Source of the DNA: Caenorhabditis remanei
Taxonomy: Eukaryota > Nematoda > Chromadorea > Rhabditida > Rhabditidae
DNA length: 64,000 bases
Assembly: GCF_010183535.1 (NCBI RefSeq)
Contig: NC_071333.1
Span: 5,764,587-5,828,586, forward strand
Direction of reading: 5' to 3'
The notes below the pieces were generated by a model. That model saw nothing but the letters and a program-made list of their open reading frames with translations. It searched no databases and was not told the origin of the DNA. Positions 47,121 through 58,390 of the stretch are shown here, in pieces. Made by a program: the position numbers and the translations under genes. Positions within the stretch are counted from its first letter, which is position 1. Every line of letters starts with the position of its first letter.

Positions 47121-47284
47121 ATGGTTCCCCGAGCGAACAAGTCATTTCCTTTTTGGTGTTTTGTATAATTATGCTTTTTATGATGTTGTCTTTTTAATGT
47201 TTGACATAATCCAACGACTAATAAAACTGCTAAACTACTAATGGAAACTAATAACTGGCAATCGACCGATAATAAAAATCAGCA

Positions 47285-47690
47285 AATTCTGCTACCATTG
47301 CATCAAATGCAATTGTTGAAAAAACGCTGACAGCAAGCGATCAAATTATGTATGCCAAAACATGAAAGTTAAAAAAGGTCTGGCTACTGTAACCGCCGCA
47401 GCCGCATGTTTGTTTACCGAAGATTAATCTCCAATTCCGTAGAATGTAGTTGTTGCAGAAGGAAGTACACATTGTGGCGAATCCGTCGCTATCTCAAACG
47501 TAATTATGTCCAAGAATCAAACAAGAGACCGCAAATGAGTTTGCAAACACGATCGACGACGTGTCCGAACAAAACACACCAAAATTTAGAAAATATTCTG
47601 GCTCTGAAAGTGTGCACCGATTCCTTTCCGAACACGTTCTCAGTATTAATGTCATTTTTCGTTCACTTTTTTGACTTTTGACTTTCAGCA
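47285..47690 (+). pseudogene. decayed tandem copy of the alanine-rich gene
   Basis: The stretch encodes ATIASNAIVEKTL near 47290, matching AASIAANAIVGKTL of the upstream gene, and later VAISNVIMSKNQTRDRK in a different frame with stops between. It is a broken partial duplicate. Confidence 0.5.
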
Positions 47691-47694
47691 AGTG

Positions 47695-48860
47695 TATTTT
47701 ATCTGCTTTATCATTCCTTCCCGATTTCAGTATTTACATTATGTGCACGGTGACATCTCCTATACAAAAAAAGGATGTTAATAGGAAGATATAATGCCGT
47801 CTCTCATGCAGACAGTGTAAGAACAAAAAGGATGAGAGAGCAGCGACACCGGTAGACAAAGAAGGAAACAATGAGAATGTGTAAGAGAGATTAGACATGG
47901 ATCGACATATCATAATGCATTAAAAGTGCCCCTCTAGGGCTGTTTGGTGAATGGGAAAGAGACGCAGGCATACTCTCTCATTTAGGTGTTATGTTGCACG
48001 ATAACATTTCATAAACAACTGAATCTGAGCAATTGGGTAGCGTATGGAACAGAAAAACGGAAATTGGCAGAACATTCTAATTTTTATCGGTTCTTTCCTA
48101 CTGACGCTAATTTGAAAAAATTGAGGAGAGGAGGACGAATTTGAGTTTTCTCAGAAACAAAGAATTTCAAAAATACATGAAAGTAGAAATATTTACATAA
48201 AAGTAATATGTTTGAATTGTGCGTTAATGATTCAATGAGAACACAAAAAATATATAAAACAGTATCATTTTTTCTCAATACAAAAACGTTTCCCATCATT
48301 TGAATCTCCAAGCAACTACTTTAACTTTTAGGCATGGAATAAAAATTATCCAATTGATAAAATGTGTCCAAAAATGGTTTCAAAACTCTCCTCAAATTCT
48401 TCGTAGTTTCGATGGCCCAAAATTGTTTCAAAGATTCTCTAACAAACTAGATCTGAAAAATCTAGGTTAAAAACTTCTCAACACCCACACACACGCACAC
48501 ACATGATTTTGAATAGAATTAGTAATTATTATCTTCTTTCAACCTTTTTTGATTATTTCAACAGAAGGGGTCCCTATCAAATGTTTATACTGTAACAAAA
48601 CATAAAAATTGTTAATTTCTGTGCTTTCCTGCGAATCACGATTCGTAACAGCAAATACGATATTCTTTCACGTTATTTCATAGTTTTTTTGAAGATTTAG
48701 AAGTTAAGCGCTCTAAAACAAAGGTGGAGGTTACCTGGGTGTGATTAAATAGGTGTGACAGAATGGAGCGGAATAAATAATTACAAGGTAATGTGAAATG
48801 TACAGTACCGCTCAAAGATGATCAACTTTGGCTGTTTCCAGTGGAAAATAACCGGAAAAG
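47695..48860. other. intergenic, no gene seen
   Basis: Contains GA-rich sequence (47820-47970) with the motif TTAAAAGTGCCCCTCTAGGG at 47921, and a short CA microsatellite at about 48485-48505. No exon pattern was found. Confidence 0.35.
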
Positions 48861-48866
48861 TCATGA

Positions 48867-49217
48867 ACCGATTCTTTTAGTTTCCATGTTATAACAAACC
48901 CTTTCCGTTTTCTTGGTGTTTTTTTCTCTCCCTTCAAGTATTCCTGCTTTATAATATCACAGCTATAAGAGAAGGGTCATCATAATTTGTTTACAATTCT
49001 TCACAGGTCTATCTGCTGCCAATGCTCTGCCATACAGTACGTCCGCATTCAAACGAGGACCTCTGGTGAACTCGGTTTATGTTACACCTCTATCGTGTAG
49101 CTACAGTAAATGAACATAAACAGTCATCATCTGGCCAAGTAATCTTGAGTTGAGGAAGGGTTTTAATGGTGTGTTGCGAGATATTCACTTTCTCTAACAA
49201 ACTTTTCGAGAATCGAT
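48867..49217. repeat. left arm of a 350-bp inverted repeat
   Basis: The sequence is repeated in reverse orientation at about 51651-52000 with scattered mismatches. A landmark is CTCTGCCATACAGTACGTCC at 49026 and its complement at 51820. The two arms enclose the gene at 49609-51149. Confidence 0.85.
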
Positions 49218-49608
49218 TTGAATAACGAAAATGCACTTGTTCTTTACTTATTTCATAGTGTAAAAGTTGTTACAATTTATTTTGGTGTTCAATAACTGAC
49301 ATTCCCATTGTGACATTAGCGTGTCCTGAATCGCTCAATTCACAAAGTACATTTTGTTTTCTTCCAATTATCCAGTTCACATGTTTACTCTCAATATTTG
49401 ATACTTAGTCTTATCCGCTGTTTAGCCTTCTTTCGGGTGCCTTTGTCCTTGAATGCTTCTAAGTAGTGGTGAAAACGCATGTTCTTTTTCTTAGCAATCA
49501 CTGCTTAATGTACCTTCTCGTGACAAATATTTCATAACGTTGTTTTATACGTTCTTTGTTTTTATTACAAAATCGCATTTAATACAAAGCTTTCAGAAAC
49601 AATTGATT

Positions 49609-51149
49609 ATGAGCGTCCGCGATTACTCTCCAGAACTCGGTCTTCATGATGATGATTTTGTGGTTGAAATCAGCGATGTAGAGGATGAAAATGTTGAAGA
49701 AAATAGAGAAGAAGAAGAAGTGGAGGTTCCAGCTAAAAAACCAAAGCTGTCTGCTGACCGCAAAATTGCGGCTTCATCGAACGGGGCAAACCAAGATCAA
49801 GTAAGCAATATGCTCCATGAAACATTTTCTTTTATAACCTCTAACAGCGGTATCGCGGGTATATCCTATTTAACGCGGTACATCTTTTTGGCAAAGGAGA
49901 TATCAAAACGTTGTCAACAGGAAAAATATAGCTAAATATTCATAAAATATTTCTTCAAATAAAATTAATTTAATAGATCTTAAGGCAGTCGAGATATTGT
50001 ATTCCGAACGTTTGCTACTGGGGGCACCTCTATTAGAAGTGTTACGGTATACAGTTTTGGGATTTTTTCAAAATGAAGCTCTAGTACTTTGATGTGAGCT
50101 CGAACAATTTTTGCTGAAACTGATTAGCATAATTGAGTTTATGGGCAGTTCGAATTTAATAACTGCTGATTTTGCTCGTTTTAGATCTAAAAACACCTTA
50201 AAATTTGACTTTGTAGGCTCCGCCATCAGCCAGAACCAGAGCTGCTTCTACTCGCCCACCGAAGCAGCAAACTGCTCCAAAACGTCGACAAGCTCGTTCC
50301 GGCCGTCCAGCAAACATTCAGTCGGCTCCAGTAAGTTTTCGTGTAGAATTAACTCGAAATTCTTGTTTTTAAATACACTAATTTTTGAAAATTTCAGCAA
50401 TCGGGAGCTCGTTCAATTGATTGGACGCATAACCGAAATGTTGAACGCGTCAGTTCACTTCCTCCGGTTCGCTCAAACAAAGAGGATTCTATTGGACCAA
50501 AATGTAGAAGACGTAGTGTGTCCCCCACAAAATCGGAAGTGACGGTATGTTATATTTCTTTCACCATATTAAAATAAATTAGTTTGTTTCATGATTACAA
50601 GTTGTTCAATGAGTTCAAAGCGTCTTTTTTTTAGGATGAGCGGCTCTGCTTCCTTCGAGAGTATATGGCTCTTAAGGCCCTTACTAAAAAGGAAATGGAA
50701 GAGTTTGACAATGAAGGATTCATGCCGCCTCATCGTAAAATCTGCACACATCCAGTTGTTGTCGGCGCGGCTGAAGCAAAAAAGGAATATGCGACCACTG
50801 GAAAAAAGGCTGAAATTTTGGGTGAGCTATTTCATCACATCTATCCACAATACACTCCTTTCTACCAACATATTGATGTCCGTTGTTTTTCAGCTTTCAA
50901 AAATGTTCTTCGAATGATGGCCGAACTTCGCTTGACTTCCAAAAGTAAGTGACATTTGTTCATTCACCACTGATATTTGTTTCCATAAAACATGGAATCT
51001 TCAATAAGATTTGTTGATTATTTGTATAACTTTTAGAACAAACTCTTCTCAAAGCATTGAAAGACGAGAAGGAAAAGGAGTTGGCAGCGTTGAAGGTCGA
51101 CGAGGAAATAAATGAAGAAGCTATGGAGACCGCATGGCGTCAATTTTGA
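49609..51149 (+). CDS. nuclear-type protein with conserved C-terminal domain (267 aa)
   Basis: Six exons: 49609-49800, 50217-50330, 50398-50544, 50635-50821, 50894-50944, 51037-51149; 804 nt. The ATG lies 12 nt after a TTTCAG. Residues 1-64 are acidic with PAKKPKLSADRK; residues 65-150 are basic, Ala/Pro/Arg-rich (APKRRQARSGRP) and suggest nuclear or nucleic-acid binding. The C-terminal 117 residues contain KEMEEFDNEGFMPPHRKI, then a helical coiled tail ending ETAWRQF. This part is shared with the protein at 52573: exons 4-6 match its exons 2-4 in length and phase. No named family. The gene sits between inverted-repeat arms, and intron 1 holds a MITE relic. Confidence 0.8.
50005..50055. mobile_element. 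relic of the GCGCCTCTA-family MITE
   Basis: GGGGGCACCTCTATTAGAAG followed by TTACGGTATA matches the right end of the element at 24885-25297. It lies in intron 1 of the 267-aa gene. Confidence 0.5.
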
Positions 51150-51650
51150 AATGCTGTCACCTTTAAAATTTTAAAGTTATGTTCATCTTATTCATGTTCC
51201 CTCTCAATTTCGAAAATAACGTCTCAGCCATCCTGACACAGTCCCTTAGTCTTTTAGCCCGTCTGTTCACTGTCACTATCCCTTATTCTACATATTACAA
51301 TGCCTTATTTTTTTTACATGTTCTCTGATAATACATTCTCTCGCTTGTTCGAATTTAGGTCCCAAGTGTGTGCATTGAATTGTACTTGAAATAATTTTAT
51401 TCTCGTAGTGAGCTGAAGAATAATTGTAGTGTCTAACAGAACTCATAAATTGTTGTATTCGTCACGAGCTTGCTTTGCAAAAAAATTTTGGTTTGCCCTT
51501 TCAAATTTTCCCGTTTTCTGAATGAATGGACTTATGATTATAACAGTGAAAAACTGATTGATAGGAAACCTAAAAGACCCAAGGGATATATATCATAAGG
51601 TAAGTTTTTGCATGATGGTTTTTTGTGCTGTGTCTTGCACTCAAACGATC

Positions 51651-52000
51651 GTTTCTCGATAATTTTGTGGGAGAAAGTGAATATCTCGCAACACACCATT
51701 CAAACCTTTCTCAATTCAAGACTACTTGGGGAGATGATAGTTGTTTATGTTCATTTACTGTAGCTACACGATAGAGGTGTAACATAAATCGAGGTCACCA
51801 GAGGTCCTCGTTTTAATGCGGACGTACTGTATGGCAGAGCATTGGCAGCAAATAGACCTGTGAAGAATTGTAAACAAAAATAGTATGAACCCTCTTGTAG
51901 CTATGTTATTATAAAACAGGAATACTAGAAGGAAGAAAGGAACTACCAAGAAAACAGAAAGGGTTTGTTAAAAAAACATGAAAACTATCAGAATCGGTTA
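51651..52000. repeat. right arm of the 350-bp inverted repeat
   Basis: Reverse complement of 48867-49217 with scattered mismatches. The arm ends about 570 bp before the start of the paralogue at 52573. Confidence 0.85.
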
Positions 52001-52009
52001 ATAAGTTCT

Positions 52010-52565
52010 CACAACCGCAACCAGCAGTTTTGCGTGGTTAAGAAATGGTCTCTACGGGAAATGTGTTGAATGAAGGTGCCTTCCAATGACAACTTCTGTC
52101 ACAATTTTTTGAGTTGTCACCAGATTGAATGGTGTTTTTTTTTTGCTTTTTTTGGAAGTACAATTTTAACACTTTCCATTGTAAATGTATTTATAATAAA
52201 TTCATCTGAAAAATAAAAGGCTTCTTGAAATCTACGTAGCTGGAACTATCGCAATATTCAAACTGAGAAAATGTTTTGTTTCTTTTTCTTTCAACAATTA
52301 TGGTACGATCAACTTTCCAAGGACTCCTATCCTCCCTCCGCCGGTTTCCGACAGCCGTTGCGAGTGCGTGGTTTGTTGCTTAGCCCCGCCTACGAGGAAA
52401 AAAAACGTTCCGTATTCTCTTTCTTTTTGTAATCAGTTGTTCTTATTTATTTATATCCACCGTTCTTTTTAAAATCTATGTTATTGATTCTTTTTTGTTG
52501 CTTTTATTTAATACTTTCACCACTTTTAACTTTGCAGTTTAACAGAAAATTTTCTAACAAAAAAA
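52010..52565. other. promoter-side flank, no gene seen
   Basis: Holds a relatively GC-rich stretch (52320-52395: CCTCCGCCGGTTTCCGACAG, TAGCCCCGCCTACGAGG) just upstream of the 52573 gene, a plausible promoter. Confidence 0.35.
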
Positions 52566-52572
52566 AAACAAT

Positions 52573-53224
52573 ATGAACGTCAACAATATGGACTTGCCTG
52601 TTGAGGAGAGGGAGGCCGTTGTGAATGGTGGTGCCGAAGCTCAAGGAAACCCACAGTTGGAGGTAAATATTAAACAATTATAAGTGACCAGTCAATTTTC
52701 TGTTATAGGAGGAGTATTCACGCGTTGATCGTGAACATAAATCTCTTAAAATTGCCACGAAACAAGAAATGGAGGACTTCGATAATGGGGGATACATGCC
52801 CCCCAACAGAAAAATTAAGGAGCACCCGTTTGTCGTTAAAACGGCGAAAACCATGATGGAGTATAAAATGAAGGGAATGGAGCTTGAAATGATAGGTAAG
52901 CTTTGATTCGTTGTCTTCACAATACTCTCAATCGAGACTCTGGCAACTTAAACTATGTTCTCTTTTTCAGCGTTCAACTCCATTCGTGCCATGATGGCAA
53001 AAATCAGAGAGATCTCAAAAAGTAAGTTGTCTTTTACTAATTATGCTTTCGATTCTTTCTAAAAACTGTATTCTACCGTTTCAAGTTTTCGATTATAATC
53101 CACCATTTCAGAGGAACGAGAGCTTGCGGCAGTTAAAGAGAAAATGGAACAACAATTGGCAGCAGTGAATGTGGATATTGAGAAATGCCAGGAAGTCATG
53201 GACCAAACTTGGGGAAAAGACTAA
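52573..53224 (+). CDS. short paralogue of the 49609 gene (146 aa)
   Basis: Four exons: 52573-52662, 52709-52895, 52971-53021, 53112-53224; 441 nt. Exons 2-4 are 187, 51 and 113 nt, exactly the lengths of exons 4-6 of the 49609 gene, with the same phases. The shared domain reads KQEMEDFDNGGYMPPNRKI, followed by AFNSIRAMMAKIREISK and a coiled tail ending QTWGKD. The N-terminal exon is unrelated and short (30 residues), so the acidic and basic nuclear-type segments of the longer protein are absent. The family is unknown. The strict exon conservation shows both copies have been under selection or are recent duplicates with diverged sequence. Confidence 0.8.
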
Positions 53225-53677
53225 CTCGGTCTTTGTTTTTTCTTTTTCGATTTTTTCACTTTGATTTGTCGAGCCCTCAATTGTTCACACGTTCTCTCTC
53301 TTTCTGTCTTTCTCTTATGCCAACATATTCTCTCTTATGTTCCCTCTTGTGTTAACAGCATTTATTATATATCTTATTACTCAAACATGTTTTGTAATCC
53401 ATTTATCCATCGTATTTTTTGTACTTCTCAGACTACAGTGTTTATGTTCAATCGTATTGCTTTTTTGACAATTAACTTAGTTACGTTTTTGTGCAGTATT
53501 TGTTACTGACTGCCGTAATGGTCAGCGGCTGAAAATTGTAAACAAAAACACCGTTACACTCTATGACACAAAAACACATACTGGAAATGATAATCGTTGA
53601 ATACTAGACAACACGTTTCAAAAAAAGGAAGAGAATTCGGTTGATTCTAAAGTTTGAAAGAAATACAAGGAAAACAG

Positions 53678-54948
53678 TTATTGGAGTCGGTGGATGCTGC
53701 CACAAGTATCACATCTATTCAAAATTGGGGCCATGGGAAATCTGTTACGATTATCTTCAATTTTTTTCTGGAGCATTTTTGAAGAACCATGTTTCGAGCA
53801 TTTCAAAACAAAACAGAAAATAACGAGGAGAAAAATTACGATGAAGACGGCAAGGATTACATATTCAACGTCGCTCGACTCGTTTTCCTTTACTATTCCA
53901 AAGAAAACCACGCCAGATGTTGTGTTGTCAGTGGTAACAAGAAATTCGAAGCTGGAAATTGGTCTATTTGATCATTGAAATCATTTAAATTTGACGCACC
54001 TTGTTTCTTCATTATGAGAAGAGCACTGGATTCCAGCAAGACTCTTGATTTTAGAAAGAACTGCACCGGTTAGAACTATGTTGTCTGTTTTATGGAGATG
54101 GAACGATTCATCAGACAAAATGAGACCGCATTTACCAAAATTGACTCTTACTGGAGATGTTAGATCACTCTTTATTTGAACCGTAGTGTTTTCTGCAAAA
54201 TGCAGATGAAAATAACAAGAAATGCGCAGTATCTATTAACTCTTCCACTTACCGGCTAAAAAATCATCAGAAATGACACTTTTGAATGACAAATGTTTGT
54301 TTCCCCCACTGTTGATAATAAATGAAGTCGTATTTCGGTACTTCGAAGACTCGGTTTGTCTATCAAATACTTTGAACATCACTGCTCCACTGATTGGTCC
54401 GCTTGGGAGAAGATCCAGTTGTAGTCTGAAATAACGGTAAGATTAGATGTTCACAAGAATGCGGTCAGTCAGCGTTTTGAAAACTATCAAAACAAAAAAA
54501 GCTTTCGGTTTTTTCTGAATCACGGTCACGTTTCTGAAGTTTTCGAAATTCTTGAACAACTCACTGATGCATTTCGCTATGGTTGCCTCTACAACTGGCA
54601 TTGCTAATATTGAGAAACCAATCGATTGCATCATCTTGAAGAAAGATTTCATGTTGAAGAACTTTGTCCCAAGTAGATAAGAAGCTGTTTCCACATTTGG
54701 AGAGTCGATAGATAATTGGAGTGTTCGCAAAGAAGACGATTTGCACTGATTTGTTATTGTTTTTAGCTATAAAAAAAGTTAACTTTGAATTGTTGTATGT
54801 TCAAATTACCTTGATAAAGGACAGAAGTAATGTTAAATTTGATAGAGGAGAAGTGCTGAATTTTATTGAAGGACACACGCTTGGAGATTTCTTTAGATTC
54901 AGCTCTCAGAATGAAAAGAAACATTATTAAGAGCGGAGAGAACCTCAT
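53678..54948 (-). CDS. type I membrane protein with Cys-containing ectodomain (326 aa)
   Basis: Five minus-strand exons: 54810-54948, 54565-54766, 54253-54425, 54000-54192, 53678-53951; 981 nt. The ATG follows a CTTTCAG by one base. Residues 1-18 are a signal peptide. The ectodomain (19-265) has about five cysteines, several N-glycosylation motifs (NIS, NAS, NTT, NES) and many beta-like alternating stretches (VQIVFFANTPIIYRL, GAVMFKVFDRQTE). A transmembrane helix lies at 266-285 (YVILAVFIVIFLLVIFCFVL), followed by a 41-residue tail with CDTCGS. The arrangement resembles nematode CUB-like surface proteins, but I cannot confirm that fold. It converges on the 52573 gene, with about 450 bp between stops. 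Confidence 0.8.
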
Positions 54949-54954
54949 CCTGAA

Positions 54955-56075
54955 AGCAAAATAAACCTCCTGCACCCCTCAGAAAAATGAAGAATAAAAT
55001 CAAGGATTGTTATTTGGAAACAGTGAGAGGGGTCAAAACATGTATGAGTCACTAATGTTGTCACGTGATTCAATTTTATGCTTGAAAACACGGAAGAGAG
55101 AATTATGAAATAATAAGGAAAATGTTTATCTGGATTTACAACCACTAACGTGATAAGATGTCTAAATGCATTCTGTTCAAACTAATTGACTGCCTAGTTA
55201 TGAATGAATCATCCTGTTGGCCGGATGTTTTACTAACTGAAGCTCTCTATTGATGTATAGAATGAAAAATGTTCATGAAGCAATCAAAACTTGATTTCAG
55301 TATAACACTAACTTGAATTGTAACAAACTTTGAAGATCTGAAAAAATCTAAAAATATGAATCAAGAATTCTTTGCTTATCATTTAAACAATATTTTATTG
55401 AGATCAGAGTAACAAAATAAAATGTCAGCATAGACTTGAACTGTGTATCTATTCATAATTTAAGATAAGCAAGAAAGGTTTTGGCTAGTACTTTTCTGTG
55501 TATGTATCTGGATCTTCAGTATACGTTAGAAATTCCCATCCTTCAAAATATGAAATAGGAAATGTAGATCCAGTGAATTATGCATGGATCCATCACTGAT
55601 CACATCTAAAATACCGATTAGTGAGTGCACTCCCAATTACCTGCAGTCGAAACACAAATTACTTTAAGACAGAACAAACTTAACTTCACGTACAGTGACG
55701 CATGTATTTTTCTGTACCGAGTGGTCACAAAAGTCTATGGCTTCAGGGTTTCCTTAGTAAGACCAAGTACTGCATTGTACCAAAAAACAACTAATTCTGC
55801 AAATCCATCTCGCAGTTCATTTGCATGTAAGAATAGGGCTTGAGGCGAGTCACTCTTTCCCGGAGATGATGTTTGGGAATTTCGCTCCGTCTCACTGCTG
55901 AACTGGATTAGCCGGTTCCCACTGCTTCAATCTGAACTCTATAACCAGCTTAATTTCGAATACTTTGGAATGTCCGATTTCTGACTTCAAAATTTTCACA
56001 TTTTGAACTAATCATAAATCTTTTTTTACGGTAGAATTGCAACAAAAACAACAATTTATTTTTAACCACAAAACA
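54955..56075. other. intergenic, no gene seen
   Basis: AT-rich flank between two minus-strand genes. No exons, tRNA or repeats were found. Confidence 0.3.
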
Positions 56076-56081
56076 AAGAGT

Positions 56082-56579
56082 TTAGAAATGTGTTGGTCCC
56101 AGGCGGCTGAGATCCACAGGTTTTTGCCCTTCTTCATTGATGAGCTGATCAGCGATGGACTCATTCGTTTCAACAAGAGTCTTTTTGCAGCTTGTGATAC
56201 GAGCAGATTGCAGTTTTTGTTCCATTCTGTTGAAAACAAGTTTGACAGTGGTTGTAGGAGTGGTGGGACGCGAGATGGATCAGAACCAAGTATTGAATCA
56301 GCTTTTCTGAAATCAGATAATTGATAATAGTAATAATCAAATTTATCCACCTTTCGAGTATGTGCCGTTGCAACCAACAATCACGAAATCGGGTTGGAAC
56401 AGTGTCCCAATAACTTCTGGGTTCTTTGAATCGATGATGTTTCTCATCGTTTGGATGAATTGAGCACCGAATTCAAAATCCTTCGCCACACCATCGCCGG
56501 TATATCCAAAATAACGAGGTTGGTCATCGTCAGCACGGGCCATTCCGCAGATGGAGAACAGAAGACCAAGAAAACACAT
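56082..56579 (-). pseudogene. NTF2-like secreted protein gene with a frameshift
   Basis: Exon 1 (56351-56579) encodes a signal peptide (MCFLGLLFSICGMARA) and an NTF2-like beginning: GAQFIQTMRNIIDSKNPEVI, FQPDFVIVGCNGTYSK. Exon 2 (56082-56306) ends in a coherent C-terminal half, TTTVKLVFNRMEQKLQSARI, finishing LSRLGPTHF, with an AATAAA just after the stop. But exon 1's phase leads into a different frame (EKLIQYLVLI), and the coherent frame has a TGA just after the acceptor with no AG beyond it. The exon is one base too long (or two short), and about 25 residues usual in the middle of this nematode family also seem missing. It is either a pseudogene or an assembly error. Family members are small secreted proteins of unknown function. 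Confidence 0.6.
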
Positions 56580-56650
56580 CAACTTTCACATTGAACACAG
56601 AATGAAGCTTCGAATAGAAGACAACTGACTTTTCTTTCATCTAGCACTGT

Positions 56651-56657
56651 TTTTATA
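56651..56657 (-). promoter_or_regulatory. TATA box of the NTF2-like gene
   Basis: TATAAAA on the minus strand about 72 nt upstream of the ATG at 56579. Confidence 0.4.
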
Positions 56658-56659
56658 CC

Positions 56660-57330
56660 AAAAATTTATTGAGCTATGAACTACGCAAACTATTAAAAAC
56701 TCACAAAGTCATCATCAAAGCAATCATAAAATATTTCGATGAAAGGAGTTATGACTTTTCATAAACAACTACAGAATAGTGTCGAGTCAGATGATCAAGA
56801 GAGCAAAAGATTTTCATATTCAACATGTCCTCATTACAATCATGCAATAATAAAACATATAGATCTTGCTGCATATCTGACAAAATATGTGATTTTTTAC
56901 CTAAAAACTAAGGTTCACATTTTCTGCAATAACTTTTAATACAAAAAAGCATATACGTTATACACAAATGACATTTGCTTTAAATTCCCGCTACAGTGTT
57001 GAAGAACAGCAAAATAGAAAAGAGATTGAAATTTATCATGGTCGCCACCTTTTTTGGATAAAAATTTGAAAAATAATGTTTTTGGGGTTCCCGCTATAGT
57101 TACGAAGTGCAATAGAGCATGTTTTGAACTAGAGGAGTTGCTAGGCAACACGACTTGTCATTGAGAATCGTCGAAATGAGTCTGAAAAGTTGTTGGTTGT
57201 ATAAAGAGAACAGAATATATACATTTTGAACAAGTGAATGAATTGCAAATCGTTCAATTAGTTTGTAAAATACTTTTTATTAGAAGACTATTTTAAAAAA
57301 GTTGCTATCATTTAATTGAAAAAAGAGTAT
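56660..57330. other. intergenic, no gene seen
   Basis: AT-rich sequence upstream of the NTF2-like gene. No exons or repeats are evident. Confidence 0.3.
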
Positions 57331-57339
57331 CTGTGATAT

Positions 57340-57450
57340 CGGTCACATGATCCGGATTGTAAAAACTACTACCAGAACGATCCGTGATCGATAAACTGAT
57401 ACAATACAGAAGCATTAACGCATTGACACATGTTTCACCTAGTAAGGTCA
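57340..57450. repeat. duplicated segment (partner at 58515-58625)
   Basis: GATCCGGATTGTAAAAACTA and following bases, including CCGTGATCGATAAACTGATA, recur with a few changes at 58527. It is part of a set of local duplications. Confidence 0.75.
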
Positions 57451-57889
57451 ACAAACATTTCAGGCACATCGATGGAATAATGAATTTGTACGGCGACTAT
57501 TTCTTCTCGAAAAACAGTGTTTATTGAGTTACATCGGAGTTTGATGTTATCCGGAGTTCCAATTCTGCACAATCATTTTGCCAATTTGAATTGGCTAAAA
57601 TCTTCAATTTCAGTTATTACTTCCTGTCGGAATTTAGGCGTTTACCATTCATCTCGTTTTGCATTATTTGTGCCTGCGCAGTGGCCGGAACGTCTTCGTG
57701 AATAGTGCGGTTGGAAAGAAGAGGGGAAAAATGTGATTTCCTCCATGATTCTCACCTTATTCACACGTTTTTCCTTCTCTCCGTGGCCTTCGCCTGTGCT
57801 TTCTTCATTCCAATTTGTTTGATTACTCGTTTAATCTCTCGTCCTCTCGGTCTTCGCAGCGCTTCGATCATAATCGCCTTCATTTGTCC

Positions 57890-58390
57890 CAGCTTTCAGA
57901 CAACTGGTGCCTCGAAAAAAGATTCCGGATCCGTTTCAGATAACGTCGGTGCTTTAGATGCTTCTGACGACGAGGCAGTGACTTCTAAATTGGTTTTCGA
58001 TGCTCTCGTGCTGCTTCGGAGAGAGTTCAAGATGATCTTCTTGCCACGATTGTGGGCAAAGCCAATTTTGAAGATCCTGAAGCCGTTTCGATGTCAACGG
58101 TGGACCGCTCGTTTCTTCGCTGGCGTATCGATCTGAAGACGTCAGATTTTGAATGGAAGCTTCGTGGTGTCGGTGATGGATGGTGCTGCAAAAATAGGAA
58201 TTCAGTGACTACAGATTACAAAAGTTTACTAGCTGGCACACCTTACAATTAGACACATTTTTGGTAAGGATCAGTGACAGAAACCCTTTTGAGCTATTTT
58301 AGTGACTAAAAACTACATTTGTAAAAATATTTTAAACCCAATCATCGCCTAGAAGCTCTCAATCTGGCGCACTTATGACGGGGACCTTTG
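57890..58390 (-). pseudogene. degenerate copy of duplicated gene segment (partner 61850-62700)
   Basis: On the minus strand TASGSSKLALPTIVARRSS is interrupted by a stop and aligns with TASEPSKSAPRNPQPTIVTR of the partner copy. The flank with AACTGGCACACCTT and the stretch CATCGCCTAGAAG also match the partner (AACTGGCACACCTTCGAC, CATCGCCTAAAAG). Open frames on the plus strand here (57705-58136, 58052-58252) are probably by-products. Confidence 0.45.

Noticed and set aside
57705..58252. Plus-strand open frames of 143 and 66 codons
   Set aside because: The duplicated partner region shows the shared sequence is better explained by minus-strand coding; plus frames are not conserved.
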